From assembly GCA_038363925.1 (NCBI GenBank), contig JAQQWL010000009.1, forward strand, positions 1,364,001-1,428,000: 64,000 nt of DNA, given 5' to 3'. Each line of letters opens with the position of its first letter. Position 1 is the first letter of the stretch. Source of the DNA: Apiospora phragmitis (Eukaryota; Ascomycota; Sordariomycetes; Amphisphaeriales; Apiosporaceae). The notes under the pieces are model-generated. The model was not told the origin of the DNA, did not search any database, and saw nothing but the letters and a program-made list of their open reading frames with translations. Below are positions 43,709 through 55,515 of this stretch, piece after piece. The position numbers and the translations under genes were made by a program.

Positions 43709-46636
43709 ATGCCTTGGAACCTGGACAACTGGGATTGAAAAGTTCTATTGGAGTTGACTGGTTTTGGGCTTGCTTTTGTTGATCCATTTTCCGTTCATGC
43801 ATCTCCCTCTCCCCATAATACCTCCCTCATACCCTCACGAGATGTATTCTAGTATGATGCCGTCATGATGCTACAGGCCGGATAAAAAATCCGTAGACGA
43901 ATTGAAATGTGTTCTAGATGTTATCATCAACGTCTTCATTGCATGCTAGTGTGAACCTGTGTGTGTAACTGTATGTGGTATCCCGTGCCAGCTGAATCCA
44001 CTAAGCTATCACCACAGTAATTTGAATGTCAGTGTCCGTGTTGGTGGCATTATAGATGACAGACAGGTCCGATGCGTGTTAAACTCAAGTCTTCGCCATC
44101 AGCTCATAGCACAAGATAACCAATTGCCTACGGTATACAGAGCAGTTGGCGGGTAATCGGCATAAGTTGCCTCGCTTATCAATGAACCCGGAGCAGAGCG
44201 CTCAATTCCTTGCTATAGCTATACGAGCTTAGGCGCTGAGTGCTCGGACATGTCATTGTTTGAAGGGACATGCTCAAGGCGGGTCTGATTAGAGGTGCAC
44301 ACGATCCCGTCTGGCGGGCCCCCCTAGGCACGTGGGAAAGGAACGTAAGGGAACGTAAGATACATCGGCGTTTTTCATTGTTTACGTGACCATCGAGGAA
44401 GTCAAACGTAGTTTTGCAGTGCGGTCCTTCTTCCACAGGGCTCTCAAGATTATTTGGCCTGTTTCTTTCCATCTTGATTTGCAAGACTGCTCGGTTCATC
44501 AATGTGCTTGAAGTAAGGCTGGCATACAACATTTGATTACAGAGGTGATGGTTCAAGTGCCGTAGCAGGGTCATCCATATCAGTAGCTTATAGGATAGGG
44601 GCGGGAAGGCGGAGATGCGGATGGGATGAAAGATGTGACCGAGCGGCCCGGCTGTGCTGGCTTGGTGTGTGCCAACTAGAAGATTAGAAGAAGGAGGGGC
44701 GAAGAAGAAGAGGAAAGACTGGGCTTGCCTTTTCTCTCTTTCACAAGCCATCGAGTCATCGGTCTCCAATCTGGCGTCAAATAGATTGAGGATCGAGCCA
44801 TCTACGGTGGAGGTCGAAGTAGGATCTGTTTGATGTGGCACGTTGATGCTAGCTTCGATGGCAGGAATACCACGCTGCACGTTGCGAGCGGCTCCGTGAT
44901 CACAAGTGGAGGAAGGGGAAGGGGGCATCAACCAAAAAGAGCTCACCAAAAGAAGAAGGACGGCGAGCGAGGCTGGTGGCGGGGAGGCGATGCGGGCGGT
45001 GATAGGGAAGCAACAGCAGCAACAAACAGGTGGCAGGCATCACCGTGCTCAACAAAAGAGGTGCATGAACTGAAACCTGGGAGCCACGGCCCTCAGCTCG
45101 TTTTGATACATCTAGCGGGAGACGAAGGAAGAGTCGCCCACATTTGTGCACGTTATTTACACATCAAGCCCGCCGCTATCTGTGCGGCCCATCTCCCGGC
45201 TCCCCCCGTTTGCTGCGATTCCCAGGAACCATGATCTCCTGCCGGGTTTGACGTGCGGCCGGGACCATGGAGTGGCCCTGGGGTAGGCATTAGGGGGTCA
45301 AGGGGTGGACTAGAAGGACGGTTTTCCGTCGAACCACATGGCTGGAGGGGAGGCAGTGGAGTTTGCCTGGACTTGGTTCTCTCTGTATTTTTGTCCGATG
45401 TTGCATTCTGGACGTGTTCCACGATCTTCTCGAATTAACAAGGTGTCGTCAAATGGCTCCAATCATGTCGTGATGCCGCCTGCGTCGGCAGAGAGTGGTG
45501 TGCAATACACTGGTTTAGGTGTTTCATGGCATGGGTGGTGGGGGGCAGTTGGTGGATGTCTGGACGGTGGTGTGGGTAGCAGTTGAGTTGTACATAGTCT
45601 CGTTTCTCGTCAACTTCTTGATTGCAACCCATCTTGACCATCAAACCCGATGATCGAAAATCGAAGTCAATCTCGGTTCGGTTCTTCGTACTGTATTCCA
45701 ACTCCCTCTCGCGCGAATGAAGGTCACAATCACTCAAGTCATGCCCAAGCCAAATCGGCAGTCTAGATTGACTTTTTGGCTTTAAGACGATCAGACCGGC
45801 TTGGCCAGCGAGTGTGGTGCCGGGCCGTCATCCGAAGTCCAAAGTCAAAAAAAAGAGTTCGGCGTGCTGGGATGGTACTTGGTTGTCGGGATTAAGCTGA
45901 AGCACCACCCAGAGTCCAAGACGCGCTGGACCGTCGTGGACGGGGTCGAGTTCGCCGGGGTTACGATGGTAGTTCGTCTCGGCTCCTGGGCGACTTGCCC
46001 AATCCAGCCAAGGCCCAGGTGCAGCGAGATGACGATGGGACGGGTTTCAGCTGAAGCCCGCTCCACCAGCAACACCCTCGATCCATGTCGACTCGTTCTT
46101 GGCGACGTGGCCCGGCGCCAGCAGCGAGCGCGACTGTCAAGGTGAGACTACCACGCTGCCTCACGATGGCACCTTTTTCGTCCTAAGTCTCCAGGTTTGG
46201 TCCGGTAGAGTGAGTTTCTGAAGGAGCCTAGCCCGCGCTGGTCGTGTCGTCGTTTGGCTTATCGTTGCAAGGCGTGCGTGTTCTGGTATTGGTATCCGCA
46301 TCCCATGTTCATGTCTATTAAAAGCAGATCGGCCTGCCCATATTGCAGATCACCCTGTTCAGTTCCCGCAAATCGCATCTCCCTCTCTTGCGACCAATCA
46401 CTCTCGTTCTTTTGGCCCGACTCTCTTTATTTTGCTTGCTTTTGCTCGGAATATTTTGCCTGCTTTTGCTCGGAATACTCCTTACATGTTGCCGCCGATC
46501 ATTCAAGTCGCCCTCTTCTCCCTCACGACCACGCCTGACTCGACTGCACGCCGATCCCTCTGGCTCGCCGAAAACTCCAAGGAACTCAACACCAGTCTCC
46601 AAGAAGCTCCATAGCCAGTCGCCATTCCCTCTCAAG
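43709..46636. other. Long intergenic region, no gene recognised
   Basis: 2.9 kb. A 256-codon minus-strand frame (44179-44949) has no conserved-looking segment, no start context and a Ser/Pro/His-rich composition, and is not called. The 3' UTR of hsp90 occupies the left end. Confidence 0.45.
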
Positions 46637-46984
46637 ATGAAGTATTCTTCTACCCTTGCGGCCTTCGCCATGGCCCTGTCGGTCGTCGTTGCAATGCCCA
46701 CCAACACCACCTCGCCCGTGCCCATGAGCAGCGCCCAAGCCGACCCTCGCAACAAGTGCAGCCCGAACCGGGTTAAGCACACGGTCTACACCTGTGCAGC
46801 TCACGGCCAAATGACACCTGTGCAATGCTTCGCCAAGGTGTGCGCCAACATGGACATCCCGCCTCACAATGGAAACATCAAGCGCGCAGACGTCGACGTC
46901 CAGTGCACCGACCAGAACTTGTTCCAATGTACCATCGTGGAATGGCGGGATGCCGGTGACTGCATCCGCACATTCTGCCCTTAG
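46637..46984 (+). CDS. Small secreted cysteine-rich protein
   Basis: 115 residues. The signal peptide is clear (MKYSSTLAAFAMALSVVVAM). A short Thr/Ser/Pro stretch with an N-glycosylation site (NTTS) follows, then eight cysteines in the last about 75 residues: one in NKCSPN, one in YTCAAH, two in VQCFAKVCAN, one each in VQCTD and FQCTIVEW, and two in GDCIRTFCP. An even number of cysteines in a small secreted protein suggests four disulphides and an apoplast-stable fold. The family is not recognised. Such proteins in plant-associated fungi are often effectors or antimicrobial proteins, but nothing here shows a function. The frame runs upstream of the ATG, but only this start gives a signal peptide at the N-terminus. 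Confidence 0.78.
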   Translation: MKYSSTLAAFAMALSVVVAMPTNTTSPVPMSSAQADPRNKCSPNRVKHTVYTCAAHGQMTPVQCFAKVCANMDIPPHNGNIKRADVDVQCTDQNLFQCTIVEWRDAGDCIRTFCP

Positions 46985-48001
46985 GCGGAGAGGCATCCGT
47001 GCGGTCCGCCGCTGAGTCGGCAGGCAACCAAAGCACCGTGGACATGGTAACCGGCAGTCGGCGACGACTTGGTCAAGCGCTAAACCGACCTCAGCTTCTC
47101 GCGGTTCTGCTAGTGGTGGCTTGGCTGTCGGGCTCACCATGGAGGCTCCGTGCGGCAACTTCTATTCTTATTATGAGCTAGACTCGAAATGTTATGCTTT
47201 TTTTTTTTTTACTATCACTTCCGGGCCGGGACCAACTATTGGGCTTTGAGCGCATTCGGACATCTCAAGACCTGGCGTCGTATGAGGCCCGCTGTGCTCA
47301 TCACCCCCCGCCAGACTGGCATCTGGAACGACTGAGAACGATATTTTGGTGTTTTTTTCTTTTTTTCTTTTGGCAAGATTTCGATCAACCTTGCACTTTA
47401 CGATACCAGATCGACTGGGTTTTACGACATTTGTACGATGGGAGGCGAGGAGAGGTTCTTTCAGGGGACGGGCGTACGGTAGATGGGGGGCTTCCATCAC
47501 GACGATACCAAACATCATTAGAAGCAACCACCATCACCGCCACAACAAAAGCAACTAAAAAAAAAGACAAAAATACGACAAGACAAGACAAGCTAAGGTA
47601 TGGGAGAACGAGATGCCATGGTACGCAAAATGGCAAACGAATGCGGTGGATGCCTCCCTGTCTCTTCTGGTTCTAGATAAGACGACAACGAGAATGATGG
47701 ACGCATCATTCATCAATAGATAGGCACGCCCTCACGGACTTGTATGCATCTTATACTTTTCCAATTCTAACCTATACCTTTTTGGGCCACAGCTCGTTCA
47801 ATAAATCTTTCCTGTCGGTCCACACTATTGACCTGAGTCTCTCCCCTGTCAGCTCAGCCAAGACATATTGGTTCTAAACAGCGAATATGACCGGCCTGTT
47901 GAGCCTTTGTTCGGATATGCGAAGTCTTCACGTATCCACGCGGATTGGAAGCGCGAAAGACGTGGGTAAAATACCTAGGTTGTTCTGAATGAGCATGGTT
48001 G
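46985..48001. other. 3' intergenic region
   Basis: No gene seen. Contains a T-run at about 47197-47209 and A-rich tracts near 47545-47580. Confidence 0.5.
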
Positions 48002-48643
48002 CTACATATTTTTCATAAGAGCCTTTCTCTCCTTCTTCTCGCCCAGCCCTTCTTCAACCCCGAGACTGCCAAACGACCACCATTTAATGCTTTCGAAGTC
48101 GTTTGGCGTGATCTTATATGTGTCGCCAGGTCGCAAAAGCCGTAGTAACTTATCCTGCACACGTTCATCTTTGTCCCCCAATCGTTGGACAAGCCTCGCG
48201 GGGCTTAGCTCGAACACCACCTCGGCGTGACCCCGTCCTATCGGCGGGACGGTCACAAAGACAAAACCCGCATCTTCCCCGCGTTTCAATACGTCCGGAT
48301 CGCCCGATACTCGCGTAGTGGTAATGTGTGCCGCGACAGGTCGCAGCGGCAGCTCTGGAGCTGGGCACTGGGCGTCGGGCACGGTGATCTGGGGCGATCT
48401 CATGGCGCGGAGGAAGAAGGCATCCTCCGAAGGCGTGGTGTCCAGACATGAGTACTTGGTCAGGATCGTGACGGCGCGCTCGGGGAACGGCGACGCGACC
48501 TGCTCGATGGCGGCCACGAGCTTGAGCGGCTCCGACGGGTACGGGTCGTGCACGGAAATGGTGTGTGGCGGACTCGTGCTCAGGCTGAGAGACAGCTGTA
48601 CTTTTCCCCCGTCTTGCTGCTGTTGGTCCTGATGGGACGCCAT
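48002..48643 (-). CDS. Hypothetical protein, conserved-looking
   Basis: Intronless, 213 residues, starting MASHQDQQQQDGG. Segments with a folded, non-random character include VQLSLSLSTSPPHTISVHDP, LTKYSCLDTTPSEDAFFL, VRRGEDAGFVFVTVPP-like GEDAGFVFVTVPPIGRGHAE, VVFELSPARLVQRL, and LLRPGDTYKITPNDFESIKW followed by WSFGSLGVEEG. The pattern suggests a beta-sandwich with a C-terminal charged tail (EKKERKALMKNM). No signal peptide or membrane segment. I do not recognise the family and give no function. Codon use is like that of its neighbours. Confidence 0.65.
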   Translation of the reverse strand: MASHQDQQQQDGGKVQLSLSLSTSPPHTISVHDPYPSEPLKLVAAIEQVASPFPERAVTILTKYSCLDTTPSEDAFFLRAMRSPQITVPDAQCPAPELPLRPVAAHITTTRVSGDPDVLKRGEDAGFVFVTVPPIGRGHAEVVFELSPARLVQRLGDKDERVQDKLLRLLRPGDTYKITPNDFESIKWWSFGSLGVEEGLGEKKERKALMKNM

Positions 48644-48980
48644 GTTCGTTCTTTGCTTTGAACCAAGGCCAGAAACGCGCAGAAGGATGAGGGGCTTGAT
48701 TGAGTTAATCGCTCAGTTTAGTGAACAGGAGTCGTCTCAAGTCAAAAGGGGTTGACAAGGTAGATGAATCTGACTGGAGGAAGGTCTTTTGATGGCGAAC
48801 CAGTGCTTGGTGGACAATGGCGATGCAGCTCTTGGAGAATAATGGGATTCGGATCGTCTTTGTAGATATGCGTCATGTCATTGGTTCTTCCGTTCAACCA
48901 GTATTAGTCAGCTGTGTCATTGGGCTGACTTTCATCGAGAGGCCGGGCTGAGGCCTTGTAGGTAATACTAAACACTGCCT

Positions 48981-49190
48981 ATGTCTACACCAAATCGCGA
49001 CAAGTACAAGAACCTGGAGCCGTGGCAGGCCGCCCGGAGGCTACGCCAGCTGTAGGAGGAGCACAACGGCGACGAGACCAAGTACAAGCCCACGACGTCG
49101 ACCGTGGAGTATGCCGAAAGCTATGCCGCGGTCGCGCTGGAGTTTTACTTCTTGAAGAATTGTGAGTGGGATGTCATCTTGCCTAAATGA
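48981..49190 (+). pseudogene. Gene remnant next to the AT-rich block, broken by a TAG
   Basis: An ATG at 48981 opens a GC-rich frame with ordinary amino-acid composition: MSTPNRDKYKNLEPWQAARR, LRQL, then TAG (49053-49055), then in the same frame EEHNGDETKYKPTTSTVEYA and VALEFYFLKN. A GTGAGT donor-like site follows at about 49162, where the first exon could end; the rest is lost in the AT-rich block. The TAG is one C-to-T step from CAG in a CpA context, the preferred RIP target. The gene family is not recognised. Confidence 0.5.
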
Positions 49191-49439
49191 GCCATAGATA
49201 GGGGTATATTGGTCTTGGAGAATATTTTGTTTCTAGTGGCCCAGCATGGCATGAATTAAGAGAAAAATGTATTACCCCAGAAAAAGCATTTGTTTCTCTA
49301 GGTATATATTTACTTTATTCACTTAATTCCCGACCGTAGAATCTGTGGCCTTGCTGTTCTATCATTATAACCTAGAATCCCGCGTTTACTAGATCTAGGT
49401 CTTAGAACAGCGCTTTCTCCTTTAAACGTGTATATTTAA

Positions 49440-51345
49440 TTAAGGGGGTCCGTTTTTCTTTTTTATTCTACCCTACTTTTATTTTAGTTTATTTTTATTT
49501 TATTTTTAACTTTTTTTTTAAAATTATTATTTTTTATTTTTTTACTTTATCTTTATTTAAAGTGGTTTATTATTAAATAAGTTATATTTTTAAGCGAGTT
49601 AGTTTTTTTTTTTAATTATTTAAACTTTAATACGTAGTAGTTTTATAATTAAAACATTAATTTAATTTAAAAAAAATTAATTCTTTAAGTAAATATATTA
49701 TTATAAAAATATATAATATTTTTTAAATTATTTTAAACTATTAAACTAATAATTAAACTTTATAAAGTAAAATTCGATATTTATAATATAGATTAAATTT
49801 AATTAAAAAAAGTACTTTTTAATTATATAATTAATTTAAATATTTAAAGAATACTTTTTAATATTAACATTATAAAAAATATAAATAATTTTCTTATAAC
49901 GTAATATAATAATAACCGCGTTAATAAATATTAAGTTAAATAAACTATTAATATAATTATTAAAAAGCTTTTTATAAAGATTTAAGTAAAGTATAATATT
50001 TTAAATTAAAATATATAAAGTTTTAATAAAATTAACTTTATAATAAATATAATCGAGTTAATATTTATTATAATACGCGTTAATTAATATAAAAAAGCGA
50101 AATTAATTTAACTTAATAATCGAGAATTATTAAGAATTATTTAAAGCTAATATTACTTTATAAATTAATCTCGCGAATATAATTTACTAAGAGATTAAAT
50201 AATTAAATTAATAACGGAATAAACTTAAATTAAATTCGATATTTTAATAAATATATTAACGCGTAAATAAAAAGCCTTTATTATTTCTTAATTTTAAACG
50301 ATTATAAAAGTTATAGTTTAGCCGAATTTAAAGAATATTATAAAAATAACGATATTATTACACTTAATATACCTCTTTACTTTTCTTACTTATTTTAACC
50401 TTTAAATATAGTATTTTATTTATTATTAAAGCGTATATATTTAAAAGAAATCTAGTTATTTATTAAAGCGTTAATAAATTATATTATATAATTAAAGTTT
50501 TTTATTACTTTTTAAACCGCGTATTATATTATTTTTATAAAAAATAATATTAAATTTAAATTTAACGTATTTAGTTTAATATTCTATTATTTAAATAAAG
50601 TATTTAATAAGTTAAATATATATTTTTAAACATTTATATTTAATTTATTATATTTAAAAAGAATTAAAACTTATAACTTTTTAATATTATTTAACTTTTA
50701 ATAAATAGTTAAATACTTTGTTTTTATTTATAAAAAAACCTTTTAATATTTATTTAAAATATTATAAATTAAATAATAAAACGTAGAAATATAATAATAT
50801 ATTTAATAACTTTTATATACGTGAAGATTTATACTTTATAAGCGGTTAAGTTAACTAATTTAATTATAAAAAAGTTAAGAAATTACGAATTTAATTTAAA
50901 AAGCCCTTATTATTTAAAAATCTCAAGAGCTATAAAACGAGAAGGTAAAAAAAACGTTTAGCGATTAATAAAAGCGAAACTAAGGGCTTATTAAAGTAAA
51001 AGACGACCGGTAAAAAACGCTACGATATCTATAGCGAAATAAGTTATAATATATAAATATATAAAAAGAATATAAAATCTATTAATAAATTAAATAAATA
51101 ATAATTTTAATTAATTTAAAGCGTTATAATTAATTTAATGTATATAAAAATAAATAAAAATAAAAAAATATAAAAAAAATATAAAAAAAACCTATAAAAA
51201 ATATAAAAAAATAATTTATTTAATAATATAACTCGTTTAATAATAAACTATATTAATTTATTTTTATTCTACTTTATTTTTATTTAATTTAATTTTCTTT
51301 TTTCTATTAAAAATACTAAGTTTTAAGTTAATAAGTAACTCTAGG
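49440..51345. mobile_element. Second AT-rich block: RIP-destroyed pogo/Fot1-type transposon
   Basis: About 1.9 kb of almost pure A/T with sharp borders to normal DNA. Its only recognisable content is a plus-strand DDE transposase. The size fits one Fot1/pogo-type element. I could not find convincing terminal inverted repeats or a target duplication at the borders, so the limits given are compositional. Confidence 0.6.
50282..51062 (+). pseudogene. pogo/Fot1-type transposase, DDE region and C-terminal zinc knuckle, RIP-mutated
   Basis: From 50282 the frame reads YFLILNDYKSYSLAEFKEYY, then NNDIITLNIPLY and LFxPLNIVFYLLLKRIY. This corresponds to the family's LxxLDGHxSH..EF..YC....I....PPHSSHLLQPLD.. 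pattern with transition changes. Near 51021-51062 a frame reads YDIYSEISYNI, a stop, then IY. If the four Y codons were originally Cys, Cys, His and Cys, they would give the spacing C-x2-C-x4-H-x4-C of the zinc knuckle at the end of these transposases. Many stops; inactive. Confidence 0.6.
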
Positions 51346-51569
51346 TTTTATATATTCATTTTTAAGTATATATTTCTATAGAAAACAATTATATATTTGC
51401 TACTAGCCCCCCTTATCACACCGTGCATAGCTAGTTTACAGCGATACAACTGTAATATGTTGCAGATCCCTTCGAAACCGTTCTGACTGCACAGGCCGAC
51501 CGATATGCTCAGGAAAATCCAACATCCAGCTTTTCGCACAAGCCGAACAGCCCCAGGTTCACATTGCGC

Positions 51570-53390
51570 TTAAGCCCTCTCGGTAAGCTTTACCCACATT
51601 TCGCTCTGAAGCCAAACATTGTGGCTCTCAACAACCCAAGGCTTGGAAGGATTGGCTGATTCCAGGTCGAAATTCCTCAAGATCTAAATACACGTTCACA
51701 TAATTAGTCAGTCACGCGTACGTATACTACCAACAAAAGCAACGGTAGCAAGTTTTGAAAGAGCTGGAACGCACCTGGACAAATAGCTTATTTAGCTCGA
51801 GGAGCGCAACGGTCTTGCCGGAGCACTGCCAGCGTCCGTATCCGAAGACGAGCTCGGCTGCCCTCGCCATGTGCGCTCTCTTTTCACGATCAGGTTGCTC
51901 TTCTTCCAACCAGCGCTCGGGCCGGAACATCTCGGCGTCGTCGCCGAATATCTCCTTGTTGCGCGTCACGGCCCAGGTGCTGTGGGCCACGCGTGTCCCC
52001 TCGGGCAGAAAGACGCCCTTGAACGTGTCGCCGCCCTTGGGAACCTGCTTCATGACAAGGCCCACGAAAGGAGGCCAGATGCGCAGGCCCTCTTGGATCA
52101 CGGCCTATACAGAAAAGGGGTCAACATCAGAACAATGCCACAAAAGGGGGGCGAGAAAAACTGGATATTGGTGAATTCGTACCTGGAGGTAGGGTAGGGC
52201 TTTGGCCTCCTGGAGGGTGATTTCTTCGGAGATTCTGCCTTCTCTGATACCTGTGTCAATTTCTGCTTGGAGGCGATTGTAGACCCGCGGGATCCCTATA
52301 ATATGTAGCAGTGTCGCTCGAATAGCCGTGGCAGTTGTGTCGGCACCTGCGATAATTTGGAAAACGACTTCCGCATTACAGTCCTCCTGATCCATCCCGT
52401 TTCGAATAAAAGATCCCTAAAAAGTAGTTTCTTTGTGTTAAGATATGCTGTTGATTTGAAGTAATGGAACGAAAAAAGTTCTTACCAGCATGTCCTGACG
52501 TTCCACTGCCTTGGGCCCGAAGCGAGTCGCCACGACTGCTTTTGTAATCCTAAACAGGAATTTTGGTGTGAGTAGTGTCCGAATTTTTCTTCGCGTCTCT
52601 GGCTTTCATATGTGGAAGAACTGACCTCAGAAGCTTCCCAAGTCCACTCTCGTCAGTCTCCTTGGGACCCATCAGTTTCCGCGGCCAGCGAGCGAGCATG
52701 ACGTCCCTCAACCAGGGGACATCGCCACACATGGCGAGGAACGGAATGTTCTGGCTAGTGACGGGGCCGTAGTCCAATACGTCCCGGTCCTCCTTGATGC
52801 ATCCGAACTCCTCGCCGAACCCGAGCTTCGCGATGCTGTCGAGGGTGAAGAACTGCGCGAGCTTCCCCAAGTCGGCATGTTGGCCGGCCCGGCACTTGGC
52901 GCGGAGCGACTCGACGAGGTTCGCGACCTGCGCGTCCAGGTCGGGGTGCAGCAGGTCGTTGTCCTTGCCGGCGTAGCCTTTCGCCGTCTGCGCCTTGAAG
53001 CGGTCGTGCACGGCTGTGTCGAGGGTGCCGATGCCGTTCTGGCGGTCCGGGTCCAGGTTCATGATGTTGTACCACTTGCTCTTGACGTAGGGGCTGCGGG
53101 TGCCGGACATGTGGCGGATCCGGTCCGGGTCCGCCGTCAGGACGTCGTTGGGGCCGATGCGAGCGAGGTTCGCGAAGCCGTGGCGCGCGCTGATGGCCGT
53201 GTATTGCTCGTTCATCCGGCCCGACGTCTGGCGGAACATCATGGGGAAGTAGGAGATGGAGTCGAACCATGGTCCGGGGATGTGCGCGAGGCGGCGGTAG
53301 CTGATGATGATGGAGAAGCACATAGGCCACGACCACTGATGCTAGCCCGAGGGCAGGTAGGGAGAGGTTGAATGGGATCGCCAGATCCAT
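51570..53390 (-). CDS. Cytochrome P450 monooxygenase
   Basis: Five exons: 53390..52626, 52549..52486, 52416..52183, 52104..51775 and 51683..51570 (introns 76, 69, 78 and 91 bp), about 509 residues. A membrane anchor (LPALGLASVVVAYVLL) precedes the proline-rich LAHIPGPWF. The I-helix reads AGADTTATAIR, the ExxR motif is EGLR, the PERW motif is FRPERWL, and the haem loop is FGYGRWQCSG, with C as the haem thiolate. The last exon encodes LRNFDLESANPSKPWVVESH and ends KLTERA. It is an ER-membrane monooxygenase of unknown substrate; general layout recalls pisatin-demethylase-like fungal P450s, a weak resemblance. Near 53318-53326 the anchor and the rest are in different frames; one extra base joins them. 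The gene's 3' end lies 225 bp from the AT-rich block. Confidence 0.85.
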
Positions 53391-55256
53391 GGTTGGTTTC
53401 TATACCGAAGAGAGCTGGTGATGTGTCTCTTGCCGCAACACCCTTAGCGAAGGGAAACCATCCCGCACGGATAGGGCCCGACTTATATAGGTGCCTGCTT
53501 ATATATCTTAGATCCGCAATGGACCCTTGGGGTTTATCTTAACCCGAGGCATTGTTCGTGTATCCATGCAAGTGATGTTTCCACTTTCCGCATCTATATG
53601 ACGCTACCGGTAATATGTATGGCCCCTTGAGTGGCAGGGTACCCGATAGCATGGCATGGGGAGATGCAGTTTGATCATACCCTCCCTCGCCAGACAGCCA
53701 ATGAAGTCTGTAGTCGCCGTAACAGTCAAAGGCAAGTAACAAGCAGCATCCAGCAAGGGGTGGCGAAATGCCGCACACCAGTTTTCCACCATACACACAT
53801 CTAACCCGTACATCGTAGAGCCTCAGTACCGTCAACCCCTCGCGCTCTACTGAAAGTTGACTGGGAACAAAATCAACTGCCTAGTCTAGTGTGTGTGTTG
53901 TAACAACGGTCCACATGAAAGTTTTGCATTATACGGTTGCTTACTGAGCAGTCCAGACTCAAAGGGCAGGCTATGCTCTGGCCCTTCGAACCTAGAAGCG
54001 TCTTGCAGCGAATTGCCGTGCTCGTAGGAAGAGTACCCACAAGCCATCATCGGCAATAATGGCCAATACGTGCTGGCGCGCAGCCCAAGGCTGATGATTG
54101 ATACTGCAAACGGCGTGTTCGCCGTGTGCCGCTCTAGCGAGTATCCATCGCCAGGTGGGGGTGGTGTAGTTGGAGCAAAGTGCAACTGGGCTACCTTCTG
54201 CTTGGTACTTTGCTTGGCTTGCTCATTCGACCTCGATAGGGCATAATCACCAGTCAAGACCAAGAAGGCACATCCACATATACAGTTGGCATCGGGTCGG
54301 GTGTGTTTTACGTCGGCCTACGGCTAGGGATCAGGTATAGTCGTATGCACGATCCGTATATTGGCGAGCTTCACACAAAGGTCCACTGTTGGCAGTGAGG
54401 AGAGCTTCCTCGGGCTACTACTGATCATGTGACAAGCGGAGTCCAATCATGTTGCTAAGAATAGAAAGAGGATATGACTCCTAAAAGGCGTCGCGAGTGG
54501 ATAGGTTGGATAATATGATAGGCAGGGCTAGAATCCGAGAATGTTAATGCCTTATTACTAACAACTAGACATTCGCGATGTTGGTGTGCCGAAAACAAGA
54601 AGCAAAAACAACGGATCGACTTCACGAGTTGCAAGGTGTCGGTAGAAGCGGCCGTTCCCCACGTAGCGAGCATTTCAAGCACGTGAAACAATCACCTGAC
54701 AAAACGATAATGTTGAACCCAACATTCAGCTCGGCAACGGCATTGTATTCGGAGACCGCATTGATTCAATTTCTTTCTTGTATATAGTTACTATCTACTC
54801 CGTATAGTCGTGCTTACTTAAACACTACCTACACAACGTGGGTTATGCAATCGGGGCTGTGGCTTGGCTGTCGGACTTGAAAGTCAGGGGTTGAGGCGGG
54901 TGGGTTGGTTGGTGTCGTCACAGGGTCACAGGTGGGCTCTTGCACCAAAGCTCAAGGCTAAATCTGTCAAGTTCGCTTCAGGTTAGGTAACGCAAGGACC
55001 TAAAAAAGGAGACGCCTTGGCTTACCTGGTTAGGCCCCCAAAGTCCCTACCAGCATCTGGCGTCCCCCTAGGCGACGCTGCGACGGGACCTTTAGAGCTG
55101 CTACCAACATTTTTCATATCCCTAATTTCCTTTTTGCGACAAACTTGAAGCTGAAGCAGGACGTCGTGTGTCTATCGATTAGAGGCGATGGTGAATGCTG
55201 TGTATTGAATTGTCGCATCTCTATTTTCTCTCTCGGTTGTTCTTCTTGTATTATAA
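53391..55256. other. Intergenic between P450 and SEC16
   Basis: Divergent upstream region of both genes. Short frames only (the longest is 125 codons, at 53886-54263 on the minus strand, unconvincing). No repeat or RNA gene recognised. Confidence 0.45.
53482..53490 (-). promoter_or_regulatory. Probable TATA box of the P450 gene
   Basis: CTATATAAG on the minus strand, about 92 bp upstream of the start codon at 53390. A second TATATAAG-like site lies about 15 bp further up. Confidence 0.4.
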
Positions 55257-55454
55257 GTAAGTTGCCGCCGAGCCCAGTCGCCCAGTCACCCAATCCAGCA
55301 CGTGGGAGGTCGGGTCCGGAGTATTACTTTTGAGCTGGATTGATCTAACTCCGAGATATGCATGGACGTTGATGACACCATTGCTGATTCCATCCTTCCA
55401 ACCTCAACCAACCTTCTCACGCCCTCTTGCTAACACGATGTTTTCTCTCTCTAG
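55257..55454 (+). other. Probable 5'-UTR intron of SEC16
   Basis: GTAAGT donor at 55257, branch-like TGCTAACA at about 55429, a pyrimidine tract, and an acceptor TCTCTAG ending at 55454, 61 bp before the start codon. Confidence 0.5.
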
Positions 55455-55515
55455 TAGCCATTTCAACCGTCGCACGGGATTCTCGGCTTCGATATCTGTT
55501 TAATTTGCGATAATC

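Noticed and set aside
44179..44949. 256-codon minus-strand frame
   Set aside because: No conserved-looking segment, no splice signals, Ser/Pro/His-rich composition; probably chance.
49369..51352. Inverted ACCTAGA / TCTAGGT motifs as ends of the second AT-rich block
   Set aside because: Match is only about 8-10 bp and does not extend; could be chance in AT-rich DNA.
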